This document shows positions 50,664 through 59,001 of a stretch of DNA of 64,000 nucleotides, piece after piece. Origin of the DNA: Natrialba magadii ATCC 43099 (GTDB taxonomy: Archaea > Halobacteriota > Halobacteria > Halobacteriales > Natrialbaceae); assembly GCF_000025625.1 (NCBI RefSeq), contig NC_013922.1, forward strand, positions 1,612,001-1,676,000, written 5' to 3'. Made by a program: the position numbers and the translations under genes. The notes below the pieces were generated by a model, which made no database searches, was not told the origin of the DNA, and saw nothing but the letters and a program-made list of their open reading frames with translations. Every line of letters starts with the position of its first letter. The stretch's first letter is position 1.

Positions 50664-51097
50664 GAGACGCCAGGCACGCCGAGCGCGTTGGCCTTCGCCT
50701 CAGCCCAGTCAACAAACGCAGGGTGACACTGTCCGACGTCGGTGAACGTCTCCGAAAGGCCACCGCTGTGGTACGGTGCCGCCGCCGTGCTCGCTGCGAC
50801 GAACCAGTTGCGCCGTTCCTTCTTCTCGACGTTTGACGGCATCTCGCGGTGCATGAGCGCTTCCTCGGCGGCAGTCATCGCACCGAGTTCGATCTCGGCG
50901 TCGGGTGACCAGCCTTCTTCATCGCGCTGCCACTCGAGTCCATCCTTGTAGTAACGCAACCGATTGCGTCGGCCCTGCGTGTATGTGTACTCGTCCGTAC
51001 CGCTGTCGAGTTCAGTGAGAGCGGCTTCGAGGGCGTCGATCTGATCGGTCAGTTCGTCGATTGCCTCATCGAGCGTGTACGCCTCGGTCGTGAGCAT
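50597..51097 (-). CDS. Tail-assembly chaperone, short form (G-like)
   Basis: 166 residues, helical and acidic (TLDEAIDELTDQIDALEAAL), with an unstructured Ser-rich C-terminus (GSTNSSSSPSPME) that marks the end of the short form. Position between tail tube and tape measure fits a chaperone. Codon 146 is part of the slippery GGA-AAC pair. The ATG overlaps the tail-tube stop. Confidence 0.7.
   Translation of the reverse strand: MLTTEAYTLDEAIDELTDQIDALEAALTELDSGTDEYTYTQGRRNRLRYYKDGLEWQRDEEGWSPDAEIELGAMTAAEEALMHREMPSNVEKKERRNWFVAASTAAAPYHSGGLSETFTDVGQCHPAFVDWAEAKANALGVPGVSGNRSEGESGSTNSSSSPSPME
50608..50663 (-). promoter_or_regulatory. Programmed -1 ribosomal frameshift signal
   Basis: The heptamer GGGAAAC (50657-50663) is in the X XXY YYZ register of the short-form frame (G GGA AAC). 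A 4-nt spacer follows, then a perfect 10-bp stem GCGAGGGCGA/TCGCCCTCGC (5' arm 50643-50652, 3' arm 50608-50617, loop 25 nt). This is the same heptamer class as lambda G/GT. Confidence 0.85.
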
Positions 51098-51990
51098 CAG
51101 GCGACCACCTCAACGTCTGCGACGTGGTAGTCGATCGGTTCGCTCAGGTCCTCGTCGGGGTTGACAAGGTTGCTCCAGTCGTAGCTGGTCGGTTGCATCC
51201 CTACGAGTTCGTAGCCGATCGTCTCACCCTGCCCGTTCTCGAACGTGAGTGTCCCGTCGACCTTGTCGACCGACTCCAGGTCGACACCGTCGCCGACGGC
51301 CATCTCGAGTTGGTCGGTCTCGGTCACGGTTGCGTCGCTCGCGAACGCCGGCTCGATTGCCGAGGCGACCGCGTCGAAGGGGTGCCGGGACTGACCGCGA
51401 CGGAACCGTGCGAGGTTCGACAGCGATAGCGTCGCCGTCTGCATGAGTGTCTGCGCGGCGCCGTCGACATCGAGTTCAGTGCCGTGCCACGTGTACTCGT
51501 CGTCGCAACTCGGCTTCTCGATCGACTCTGGCGTCGAGACATCGTCCGGCTCGAAGCCATACGCCAACGTCAGATCGACCGTGATGTCCTCGGCGCGCTG
51601 GTAGCTGACCGATGCGTCCAGAACGATCGTCCCGGTCGGAGTTCGAGATGCATCCTCGTCGAGCAGGTCGGCACCGAAGTGCCACGCGCTCGACGGCGCT
51701 CGCATCGGTTCGTTCGGGAGCGCGGTGCCATCGTCGGCGAAGATTAGGTCGTGGAAGTTGTCGTCGGTCATCGTGAACGAGACGCTCGCTGCGCCCTCGA
51801 AGTCACCCGCGCGTGATCCGCATGGCGTGGGGTCGTCGGGGTGGCGCGATCGCTGGAGCGCCTGCTCGACCGTCAGGTTGCCGACTGTGATGTTCGTCCC
51901 TGGCTGGATCCACGTTGGGTCGGCCGCCGGACCGTCGCCATACTCCGACTCGACCGTGTAGGCCACGGTTGCCGCGCCGGCGCCGGTCAT
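51097..51990 (-). CDS. Major tail (tube) protein
   Basis: 297 residues. It begins MTGAGAATVAYTVESEYGDG and is beta-rich throughout (ASVSFTMTDDNFHDLIFAD, DVTLAYGF-like strands, GTLTFENGQGETIGYELVGM). It occupies the canonical position between tail-completion proteins and chaperones in siphovirus order. Its length is on the high side for a tube protein. No catalytic residues are seen. Confidence 0.75.
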   Translation of the reverse strand: MTGAGAATVAYTVESEYGDGPAADPTWIQPGTNITVGNLTVEQALQRSRHPDDPTPCGSRAGDFEGAASVSFTMTDDNFHDLIFADDGTALPNEPMRAPSSAWHFGADLLDEDASRTPTGTIVLDASVSYQRAEDITVDLTLAYGFEPDDVSTPESIEKPSCDDEYTWHGTELDVDGAAQTLMQTATLSLSNLARFRRGQSRHPFDAVASAIEPAFASDATVTETDQLEMAVGDGVDLESVDKVDGTLTFENGQGETIGYELVGMQPTSYDWSNLVNPDEDLSEPIDYHVADVEVVA

Positions 51991-52025
51991 ACTGTACCTC
52001 CGTCAGTCTGGATGTTCAGTTTCAT
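51987..52025 (-). CDS. 12-codon mini-ORF bridging two tail genes
   Basis: MKLNIQTDGGTV. Its ATG overlaps the upstream stop (ATGA) and its stop overlaps the tail-tube ATG. It contains GGAGGT just before the next start, so it may chiefly carry ribosomes to the tail-tube gene. Confidence 0.4.
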   Translation of the reverse strand: MKLNIQTDGGTV

Positions 52026-52570
52026 AACTCTGGTAGTTTCTCGCAACCTCTGAGTGTGCAGTCGAACTGGTAGCGATAGAAGTCACGATACTCCGCCGAC
52101 TGCGGATCGTCGTTCGTGACCAACAGGTCGTGATACGTGGTGTATGGGATGTCCGTCTCGGGATACGACCGCATTCCAAGCAGCGTCCGGCGGATCTGCC
52201 GAACGAGGTCATCGAATGGGATCCCGTTCTCACCGTCCGGATCGACATGGCCATAGTGGCCACCTTGAGAGGTCATACCCTCAACCGTGACCGCAACGAC
52301 GGTCTCGATCCCGTGATCGTACTCGGTTCCCCGCGGACTTGTGGCCCGATCTGCCAGCGTTGCGCCGACGTAGACGCCCTTCTCGAGGCTGTCCGTCCGC
52401 TTGTGCATCGGCTCGTTGAGGTCGAGGTCTCCAGAGCCGTCGTACACGCTGCTGTCGTCACGGTTCACTCGCTTAACAGCGACCGGGTTGTCGTTCCGGT
52501 TCGTGTAGGAGTTCGCGATGTCGTCGACGACGCTGCCGAGCTGGTCGAGAACCCAGTTGACCTCGGTCAT
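52022..52570 (-). CDS. Tail-completion/terminator-like protein
   Basis: 182 residues from the ATG at 52570 (MTEVNWVLDQLGSVVDDIAN), overlapping the preceding gene (ATGA). It is a soluble alpha/beta protein with RIMTEV-like upstream codons discarded. Position after the gp10-like protein and before the tail tube fits the tail terminator. No decisive motif. Confidence 0.65.
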   Translation of the reverse strand: MTEVNWVLDQLGSVVDDIANSYTNRNDNPVAVKRVNRDDSSVYDGSGDLDLNEPMHKRTDSLEKGVYVGATLADRATSPRGTEYDHGIETVVAVTVEGMTSQGGHYGHVDPDGENGIPFDDLVRQIRRTLLGMRSYPETDIPYTTYHDLLVTNDDPQSAEYRDFYRYQFDCTLRGCEKLPEL

Positions 52571-53037
52571 GATTCGAGCCACCTCCGGACGTAGTTCAGC
52601 GAGTCACGGATGAACCTGCTCTCAGGCAGTCCGTCGACGTTGGTCTCTGGGAGGAACACTCGCCAGCCGTCACCCTCGCGATCGAACTCCTCACGAACCC
52701 ACTGCGGTGGGTCGTGACGTTCCTCCCAGACGAACGAGAGGACATCCGCGTTCCGCGTTTGGACGACGTGGTCGGCTGTCCCCCTCTCGAAGTAGATCGA
52801 CGGCTCTGGCCACCCCCAGCGGACGACAACGCGACCCTCACGCCTTTCGACTCGGGTCTGTCCTGCCTCGATCAACGTCGAGACGTTGTACTCGTGGCGC
52901 TGGCCGTACTGCTCGAGGACGTCGTGGGCATACTCCTGGACTTCCGGCGCGATCTCCTCGCGGGCCCGCTGCTCGACGTCGTCCAGGAGCGCCTCGCGAA
53001 GGTCGGCTTCGAAGCTGTTCTCGAGCTCGAAAGTCAT
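52567..53037 (-). CDS. HK97 gp10-like head-tail / neck protein
   Basis: 156 residues with N-terminal helices (EADLREALLDDVEQRAREEI) and beta strands IYFERGTADHVVQTRNADVLSF. The FERGT...H segment is the usual signature of gp10-type tail-completion proteins. It overlaps both neighbours by 4 bp. Assigned by order plus this motif. Confidence 0.7.
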   Translation of the reverse strand: MTFELENSFEADLREALLDDVEQRAREEIAPEVQEYAHDVLEQYGQRHEYNVSTLIEAGQTRVERREGRVVVRWGWPEPSIYFERGTADHVVQTRNADVLSFVWEERHDPPQWVREEFDREGDGWRVFLPETNVDGLPESRFIRDSLNYVRRWLES

Positions 53038-53774
53038 TCGTGGATGCCCAGTTTCTCCTTCGCCTGACGTTCCATCGCCTGAACCTTGCTCTCGGTAGCC
53101 TGCAGATTCGCGTTCTCTGGGATCCCGAGCCCTGCTTCATCCGACGATGCAAGGAGTTCAGCAGCGGCCAGTTGAGCAACCGCGCGCCGCACTGTACTCG
53201 AGACGCCTTCGATACCCCAGTCGTAGGAGACGATCACGGCGTTGCCGTAGTCTCGCAGGTTCGGGAGCGTTCCCGTGTGCAAGTAGAGGTGGGTGATGCC
53301 GCTCGAGTCGTCGCTGTTCAGGTAGTAGTCCTGGCCGCGACCTTCCTCGTGTTTCTCGACCCAGTCAGTGACATCACCGGACAGATCGCGGACGAGGAGT
53401 TCGGTTACCTCGACGATGTCTCGCCTCGAGACTTGCACTCGAGTGTACGGCCCCGCATGCCGGACCGGATAGCGGGCCTGCCGAGCGGCAGCGACCTGCA
53501 TCTGCTGCGGGCCGGCGTGCGGGCTCGAGGGGATGTCGTGTTCGTCTTCCTGGTGGCTCTTCGGTTCCGTCGGGATGAGGTCGTGATCGTCCTCGTCGAT
53601 CCCGTCGGGGTCGTACCAGTGGCGGTCGTGTTCTTCGTGCAGCCACTCGGTCAGGCCGCTGATCGCGTCGACGACCGCTTGGTTGTCTGCAGCCTCGAGG
53701 CCACCAGTAAAGTCAGACTCGTGGATGACGCGGTTGACGTCCTCAACGGTACAGTAACCGTTCTCGTCGGGCAT
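53034..53774 (-). CDS. Head-tail adaptor (connector) protein
   Basis: 246 residues. It starts with CTVEDVNRVIHESDFTGGLE, typical of gp6/gp15-like connectors. A helical core ends in ATESKVQAMERQAKEKLGIH. The middle has a Pro/His-rich insert. It overlaps the downstream gene by 4 bp. Function inferred from position and N-terminal helices. Confidence 0.7.
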   Translation of the reverse strand: MPDENGYCTVEDVNRVIHESDFTGGLEAADNQAVVDAISGLTEWLHEEHDRHWYDPDGIDEDDHDLIPTEPKSHQEDEHDIPSSPHAGPQQMQVAAARQARYPVRHAGPYTRVQVSRRDIVEVTELLVRDLSGDVTDWVEKHEEGRGQDYYLNSDDSSGITHLYLHTGTLPNLRDYGNAVIVSYDWGIEGVSSTVRRAVAQLAAAELLASSDEAGLGIPENANLQATESKVQAMERQAKEKLGIHE

Positions 53775-53777
53775 GGG

Positions 53778-54038
53778 TCAGTATCTCTCGAGTTCCTCGA
53801 CGATTACCTCGCCCCGTGGGATTCGCTCGCCTTCACGGACGGGTCGGAACGAGTCGTGTTCGACCGTAATGTAGAAGACGTCCCGTTCTGGGTCGTAGCC
53901 CGCGCGGCGGATCTCTGCCCCGATCGGCAGGTCGCTCTCGAAGCGGCGTGTACCGGTCGAAAGGAACCCCGGCATTGCAACTGCGGATACCTCAAACCGC
54001 TTCAGCCGTTCGCCAACGGTACTTTCGTCATCCGACAT
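53778..54038 (-). CDS. Small head protein of unknown role
   Basis: 86 residues from the ATG at 54038 (MSDDESTVGERLKRFEVSAV); the longer frame above it is a shadow of the next gene. Beta-rich body: FYITVEHDSFRPVREGERIP, VIVEELERY. It lies between the 179-residue head gene and the connector. Possibly a minor head or decoration protein. Confidence 0.6.
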   Translation of the reverse strand: MSDDESTVGERLKRFEVSAVAMPGFLSTGTRRFESDLPIGAEIRRAGYDPERDVFYITVEHDSFRPVREGERIPRGEVIVEELERY

Positions 54039-54040
54039 AG

Positions 54041-54580
54041 TCACTCGTCCTCCAGTTCGTCGGCCCGGCCGAGGTCCTTGAGGCGTGCTTTCGCAGCGTT
54101 GCGAACGCGCTTGCTGTGGTTCGATTCGAGATCGTGGATCTCCGTGAGGTGGTCGTCGACAAGCCCATCCTCGACATCGGCCTTGCGATCGTTCCAACCT
54201 AGCGCCAGCCAGTCGTCGCGGTTCCAATCCGCCCATGCCTCGAGATCGTCCGTTTCGGAGTCACCGTCAGCACCGGTTTCAGTGTCGACATCGGAACCGT
54301 CCTGGTCGGCGTTGGTTTCATCATCGTCTGCAGTCTCCTCGAGGTCGTCACCAGCGTAGCTGACGACATCGCCAGTGTCGCGATCGTACTCGACGTCGTA
54401 GGACGAGGCGAGATGGTCCATCACGTCGTCAACCTTGTCGGGTTTGATCGAGAGGTAGCCCTCATCGTCGACGCCGACGTTGGTGTGGCGACTCGAGCTG
54501 ATTGGGACAGCGACCTGCGAAGGAGGGTCGCGAGCAAAGGCATCCGTCGCCCGTGGATGTTGGATGCGCATCTTACTCAC
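54041..54580 (-). CDS. Minor head protein with acidic linker
   Basis: 179 residues. N-terminal MSKMRIQHPRATDAFARDPP, a beta part with NVGVDDEGYLSIKPDKVDDV, an acidic disordered linker (about residues 80-115) and a SAP/HeH-like helical C-terminus (DDHLTEIHDLESNHSKRVRN). Such proteins follow the capsid gene in many haloviruses. The role (joining, DNA contact) is unknown. Confidence 0.6.
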   Translation of the reverse strand: MSKMRIQHPRATDAFARDPPSQVAVPISSSRHTNVGVDDEGYLSIKPDKVDDVMDHLASSYDVEYDRDTGDVVSYAGDDLEETADDDETNADQDGSDVDTETGADGDSETDDLEAWADWNRDDWLALGWNDRKADVEDGLVDDHLTEIHDLESNHSKRVRNAAKARLKDLGRADELEDE

Positions 54581-54584
54581 CTAT

Positions 54585-55922
54585 CTATGCGGTCTCTCCA
54601 CTGCCGTCACCGTCTGGGTCGAACTCGACCTCGCCGAGATCGTACTCGAGCCAGAACGTGTGCTCACCGTGAGATTTGTCGATCAGCGTGCCGTACTCGG
54701 CCATCGCCGCCTTGTCCGCGAGGCCGTCACGACCCAGTGGGAGCGTGAACAGCGGCGCGAGTGCGCGGAACTGCAGGGAGCGACGGTCGATGATGAAGGC
54801 GTTACCGGGGCTCTCGGGGGAAGCGTCCCACGGGAGTTCGAAGTTCGGCATGATGTTCGGACACTCGGTGACGCGAACGCCCTTGATCCAGAGCTGGCGA
54901 GCACCGAAGTCCGCACCCTCGCTGAACGAGTCGAGGCGGGTGACCGGGTTCGCCTCGTTCTCGAGTAGGTCGAACAGCGACGGCGAGACGAAGATCTCTG
55001 CGTCAGCGTACGTGAGACCAGTCCCTTCGACTGCCCACGTGAGCGCGGCCTTGAGGTCCTCGAGGACGGGGAAGCCATCAGCGTCGACGTCGACGCCGGT
55101 GCGGTCGATGTCGTTGCCCGCACTCTGGGCGAGATGCGTCATGCCGGGGAAGGCGTTGTCGGTCCCCAGCGAGGAGTAGCCGAAGTCGGTTTCTCCAGCG
55201 TCTGGGTCGGCGTAGAAGTACGCTGCAGCCTTCGTGAGCGCCCACTCGATGGTGCGCTGGCCGAGCGTCGTGTTCTCCAGATCCATGTAGTCGAGCGAGT
55301 CGGTCGCTCGAGACGCGAAGTCCGAGACGTTGATCTGGTCGACGAAGATCCGCATGTCCTCGCTGTCCGTCTCGATCGTGAAGTCGCCGTAGTCGTTGTC
55401 CGAGAGGTCGATGACGTCAGACTGGCCGGCGTAGCCGATCGGTGGTGAGCGGTCCGAGAGGATGTTGTACTGCGCCGTGAAGCCCTGCTGGGACTGCGTG
55501 TCGATCCGATCCAGCACCGGCGCACGCTGGCGCTGGACGTCGATGATCATCGGGTCGACGATGATCGGCACGGCATCCTGGACGGTGCCGGCATCGACGA
55601 CGTTCTTCTGCGCCATCGCCTCAACACCCTTGATCGTCTTGCTGCTGGCCATCTGGCCCGGCTTGTAGGACTTGCCAGCAGCGGCGGCTGCGAGGAACGG
55701 GTGCCTCGTGCCGAAGTTCTGCTCGAGGTGCTCTGCGTAGCCGCCCTCGTTCTCGCGCTGTCGGATGCGACCGCTGACATCGATGCCGGTCCGACCGCGC
55801 TCGATGCTGCTCTCTTCGAATCCCCAGTCACGGAGGATGCTGTAGAGGTTTGCTTCTGCCTCGTCGCCGGTGCCACGGTGGCCTGCCAGCGTCTCCTGAA
55901 CGTGTCCGATAGTTGCACTCAT
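54585..55922 (-). CDS. Major capsid protein, HK97-fold
   Basis: 445 residues. An N-terminal helical region (about residues 1-100, possible delta domain) is followed by a long body with PIIVDPMIIDVQRQRAPVLD, GFTAQYNILSDRSPPIGYAG, VSPSLFDLLENEANPVTRLD and a C-terminal SLQFRALAPLFTLPLGRDGL. These are the layout features of archaeal tailed-virus capsid proteins. It sits directly after the protease, as expected. Confidence 0.85.
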   Translation of the reverse strand: MSATIGHVQETLAGHRGTGDEAEANLYSILRDWGFEESSIERGRTGIDVSGRIRQRENEGGYAEHLEQNFGTRHPFLAAAAAGKSYKPGQMASSKTIKGVEAMAQKNVVDAGTVQDAVPIIVDPMIIDVQRQRAPVLDRIDTQSQQGFTAQYNILSDRSPPIGYAGQSDVIDLSDNDYGDFTIETDSEDMRIFVDQINVSDFASRATDSLDYMDLENTTLGQRTIEWALTKAAAYFYADPDAGETDFGYSSLGTDNAFPGMTHLAQSAGNDIDRTGVDVDADGFPVLEDLKAALTWAVEGTGLTYADAEIFVSPSLFDLLENEANPVTRLDSFSEGADFGARQLWIKGVRVTECPNIMPNFELPWDASPESPGNAFIIDRRSLQFRALAPLFTLPLGRDGLADKAAMAEYGTLIDKSHGEHTFWLEYDLGEVEFDPDGDGSGETA

Positions 55923-55924
55923 GG

Positions 55925-57130
55925 TTAGATCGTCACCCCGGTGGAATCGTCGTCAGTCGTCTCGCTCGAGGCGTCCTCGGAACCGAACAGCTTCGTATCG
56001 GAGTCGGCGAGCTCGAGTTCGCCGTCGTCGTTGGCCTTCTCGCGAAGCGCCTCGAACTCCTTGCGGACATCCTCGTCGGCGTCCTCGCCGAGGAAGAGTT
56101 GGACGGTGTCGTCGTCCGTGCCGGCGTCCTTGCCGTCGTCCGGCTCGCCCGACTCGTCTGTTTCGTCGGGTTCGGTGTCGCGCTCCTCGAGGAGCGAGTC
56201 GATGCCTTCGACGAGGTCACGGACAGCGTCCGTCTGCTCGGACACTGCTTCGCGAAGCTCGTCGTCTGCGTCATTGGCGGGATCGTCGCCACCGTCTGAG
56301 TTGTTCGTCATGTTAGAATGAGTTTCAGCGTCCGACTCGACATCGTCCTGGAGGCGCTCCTCGAGGACGTCGAATCGGCGCTGGAAGTGCTGCTTGAGGT
56401 CGTCAATCCCTGCGGGTTGACCTGCCGCCCCGTACTGCTGACCGAAGCTGCCTTGCCCCGCTGGTGGGGCAGGTGAACGGCCTCGGATTGCAGGCTGTGC
56501 GCCACCGGCAGCGATCTGGTTGTGGGCGGGCTGATAGCCGCCAGCCATCGCCGGAGAGCCCAGCGCTCCGCGGGCTTCGATCCCGACCTCGCCGCCGTTG
56601 TTGACCGTCACGGGGTTGCTCGGGATCCCCACCTGGGAGATCTCGAGGAGGTCGACTCCGTGGAAGCGGTATTTGCTCTCGTCCTCATCGCGCTCGTACT
56701 CGAGGATGCGGAAGCCGACCGAGGAACCGACCGGCATGTCGTCCTCGAGCAACTGGACCATCTTTTCAGCCGGCTCAGTCGTCGCCGGCGTGCCAGTCGC
56801 GTAGAGAACGTCGATGCCGCCTTCGGTCTCAATCTCCGCGGAGTCCCAGCGGCCGACGATCCCGAGCGTGCCGTAGTACGGCCCCTCGGCACCGCGACCA
56901 TGATCGAGGAACATCGGAACCCGACCGCTGTCGATCTGGTCCTTCATGTCCTCGAGACCCTCACGAGAGAACTCGTCACCGTCGCGGTCCTCGGCCGTCG
57001 ACGAGACCGGCATCCGGACCTGTTTCCGGTCCTCGCCCTCCTCGTCTTCAACTTCCTTGACCGCCCCCTTGCCGGGGTCGAAGCGGAAGCGCTTCTCGAC
57101 GTACTGGTCCTTCTGAAGTGTCTGTTGCAT
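55925..57130 (-). CDS. Prohead protease with scaffold-like C-terminus
   Basis: 401 residues from the ATG at 57130. The HK97-type (U35) serine protease domain has His in MFLDHGRGAEGPYYG (about residue 75), Ser in MPVGSSVGFRIL (about residue 137) and the family motif LEISQVGIPSNPVTVN (about 165). The C-terminal half is Gln/Gly-rich, then coiled-coil and acidic, like an internal scaffold. An in-frame Met at 56311 could start a separate scaffold. It lies between portal and capsid genes. Confidence 0.85.
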   Translation of the reverse strand: MQQTLQKDQYVEKRFRFDPGKGAVKEVEDEEGEDRKQVRMPVSSTAEDRDGDEFSREGLEDMKDQIDSGRVPMFLDHGRGAEGPYYGTLGIVGRWDSAEIETEGGIDVLYATGTPATTEPAEKMVQLLEDDMPVGSSVGFRILEYERDEDESKYRFHGVDLLEISQVGIPSNPVTVNNGGEVGIEARGALGSPAMAGGYQPAHNQIAAGGAQPAIRGRSPAPPAGQGSFGQQYGAAGQPAGIDDLKQHFQRRFDVLEERLQDDVESDAETHSNMTNNSDGGDDPANDADDELREAVSEQTDAVRDLVEGIDSLLEERDTEPDETDESGEPDDGKDAGTDDDTVQLFLGEDADEDVRKEFEALREKANDDGELELADSDTKLFGSEDASSETTDDDSTGVTI

Positions 57131-57221
57131 CTGTGAATCTCTCAAAACAAGTCCCGTGCCACCTATCGTCCCTTACTGTCCCACGCCACGGGTCGCGGGG
57201 TCATCGGGCACTCGAGTAATG

Positions 57222-58655
57222 CTACTGGATTGGGTCTACACCGTCGTCACCATCACCGCCGTCCTCACTCGAGTCATCGCTGGCGCTGCCTCGAGCGTCG
57301 CGGATCAATTGTTCGATAATGTACTTCGGATGCTCGCCGTAGTCGATCTCGACGCCGGCGATCTCGACAGTCGTGTCACCAGTCTCTTCGCCGAGTTTCT
57401 GGAGATACGCGTTCAACGGGAGTGTCCCCGCCTCGTACCGTTCTCGAAGATGTTCCTCTCGAGCCCGCTCTTGACGAGGGTCCGAGTGGGTGAGTTTTAG
57501 CGAGAACCGCTGCTCGTCGGGCAGTTCCTGGTAGCTCTCGAACTGGCGGAACACTTGCGTCGTGATCGCGTCCTCGAGTGTTTCGAGGAAGCCCTGCGTG
57601 ACGCGCTTGTGGACGATCGAGAGCTCCGCATCCGCGGTGTTGTAGTTGACGTCCTCAGTCATCGCAATCTCGCCTTTCGTCAGCCCGAACGCGGCGAGGC
57701 ACAGCTGCAGGAACCACTGCTGCTCCCCGATGATATCGAGGTTCAGCGCTGTGCCGCCCATCTCGATCCAGTTCGCCGGGCCGTCGCCGCCGATCACGCC
57801 GACTTTCCGCGGGTCGCCGGCAGCGTTCTTGATCGTCTCCTCGATCTCGGTGAAGTCCTGTTCACCGGCGTTGATCATCTGGACGAAGCCGCTCGGGAGT
57901 TCGTTGTCGTTGTAGAACCGCTGGGCGTGAATCGTCGAGTGAGTCAGGTGCTCGAGAGCGGCCTGGACCTGCATCCCGGGCGCTCGAGGATAGATCCGGT
58001 TCGACCGCTTCGATCCCGGGTAGCGCATGACGACGAGGTCGTCGTGATCGAGTGGCGTGAGCTCACTGTCGCCGACACCACTGACAATGCTCCCGGCATG
58101 TGTTCGGAACGGCGCCTGGTAGAACGGCGTCTCGTCGAACTCACCCGTCGCCGTAACGTTGTGCCGAATCGTGAGCGCGTCGACGGGCTTCAGTGCCGCT
58201 ACCGGGATCGAACCGTCGGTACTCCCGATCGGCTCCAGGTATCCGTTGCCGATATCGGCCATGTCGGAGACGACCGCCGAGACGAGGTCGTTCCACGAGT
58301 CTTTCTGGAGGTGTGGGCCATCGAGAACATCACGGAGCAGTTCCCACAGCGACGTCGCAGCCGGTGATGGATCAATGTCCTCTGGCGTCTCTCTGCCCAG
58401 GTCGGCACCAGAGAGTTGGTCGTTGATGGCGTTCTTGATGATCTCCATCGCCCACGTCTCGCCCAACTTCCGAGCCTGGTACGCCTCTTTGCCCCGAGGC
58501 ACTCCGTGGACGTTCGCGCCGAGGATGGAATCTTCAACTTGCTGGAGGGTCTGGGAGTCCTCGAGGTCGACCGACGATCCGCCGATCGAGGCTGTTGACT
58601 TCTCCGGGCGCTGGCGATACGTCTCGTGTTGCTCGAGGTAGTGTTTGAGAGCCAT
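57222..58655 (-). CDS. Portal protein
   Basis: 477 residues. Portal signatures are the clip/stem region QAALEHLTHSTIHAQRFYND with ELPSGFVQMINAGEQDFTEI, and VIGGDGPANWIEMGGTALNL, FGLTKGEIAMTEDVNYNTAD (about residues 300-330). The C-terminus is disordered Asp/Gly-rich. It follows TerL and the KTSC protein, the canonical place. The dodecameric portal is the DNA gate of the head. Confidence 0.88.
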   Translation of the reverse strand: MALKHYLEQHETYRQRPEKSTASIGGSSVDLEDSQTLQQVEDSILGANVHGVPRGKEAYQARKLGETWAMEIIKNAINDQLSGADLGRETPEDIDPSPAATSLWELLRDVLDGPHLQKDSWNDLVSAVVSDMADIGNGYLEPIGSTDGSIPVAALKPVDALTIRHNVTATGEFDETPFYQAPFRTHAGSIVSGVGDSELTPLDHDDLVVMRYPGSKRSNRIYPRAPGMQVQAALEHLTHSTIHAQRFYNDNELPSGFVQMINAGEQDFTEIEETIKNAAGDPRKVGVIGGDGPANWIEMGGTALNLDIIGEQQWFLQLCLAAFGLTKGEIAMTEDVNYNTADAELSIVHKRVTQGFLETLEDAITTQVFRQFESYQELPDEQRFSLKLTHSDPRQERAREEHLRERYEAGTLPLNAYLQKLGEETGDTTVEIAGVEIDYGEHPKYIIEQLIRDARGSASDDSSEDGGDGDDGVDPIQ

Positions 58656-58656
58656 G

Positions 58657-59001
58657 TTAGTCTAAGAACCTCCGGACGGTCTCGTTGTTCTGTGGCGCTG
58701 CCCGCCCGTGAGCAGGCCATTCGCTGGCACTCAATTCTTCGTAAGCGTATGACATTCTGATTTCAGAATAGTGGTAGGATCCGTGCGAGTCGGCTGCCTT
58801 CAGTTCCTCCCAGACGTCCTCCGGAACGAACCTGTAGATGTAGATCCGATCCCCGTGGAACCGGATGTACAGGTCCTGATGCGCGCGGTCGTACAGACCA
58901 GAGTGCAGGTTACTCGAGACGAACGGCATCATGTCGATCAGTCCCTCTTTGGCGGATAGTTCGACGTCGCCGACGATCGGGATCGCGTCGTTATCTGGCA
59001 T
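58657..59001 (-). CDS. KTSC-domain protein
   Basis: 114 residues (two adjacent Met codons at 59004 and 59001). The KTSC-domain pattern is clear: DLYIRFHGDRIYIYRFVPED, VWEELKAADSHGSYHYSEIR. This small fold is found in phage and lysyl-tRNA-synthetase contexts with unproven function. It lies between TerL and portal and overlaps the TerL stop. Confidence 0.75.
   Translation of the reverse strand: MPDNDAIPIVGDVELSAKEGLIDMMPFVSSNLHSGLYDRAHQDLYIRFHGDRIYIYRFVPEDVWEELKAADSHGSYHYSEIRMSYAYEELSASEWPAHGRAAPQNNETVRRFLD

Noticed and set aside
52707-54359. 550-residue plus-strand frame over head-tail genes
   Set aside because: Spans several tightly overlapping minus-strand structural genes; composition and lack of motifs mark it as a shadow.
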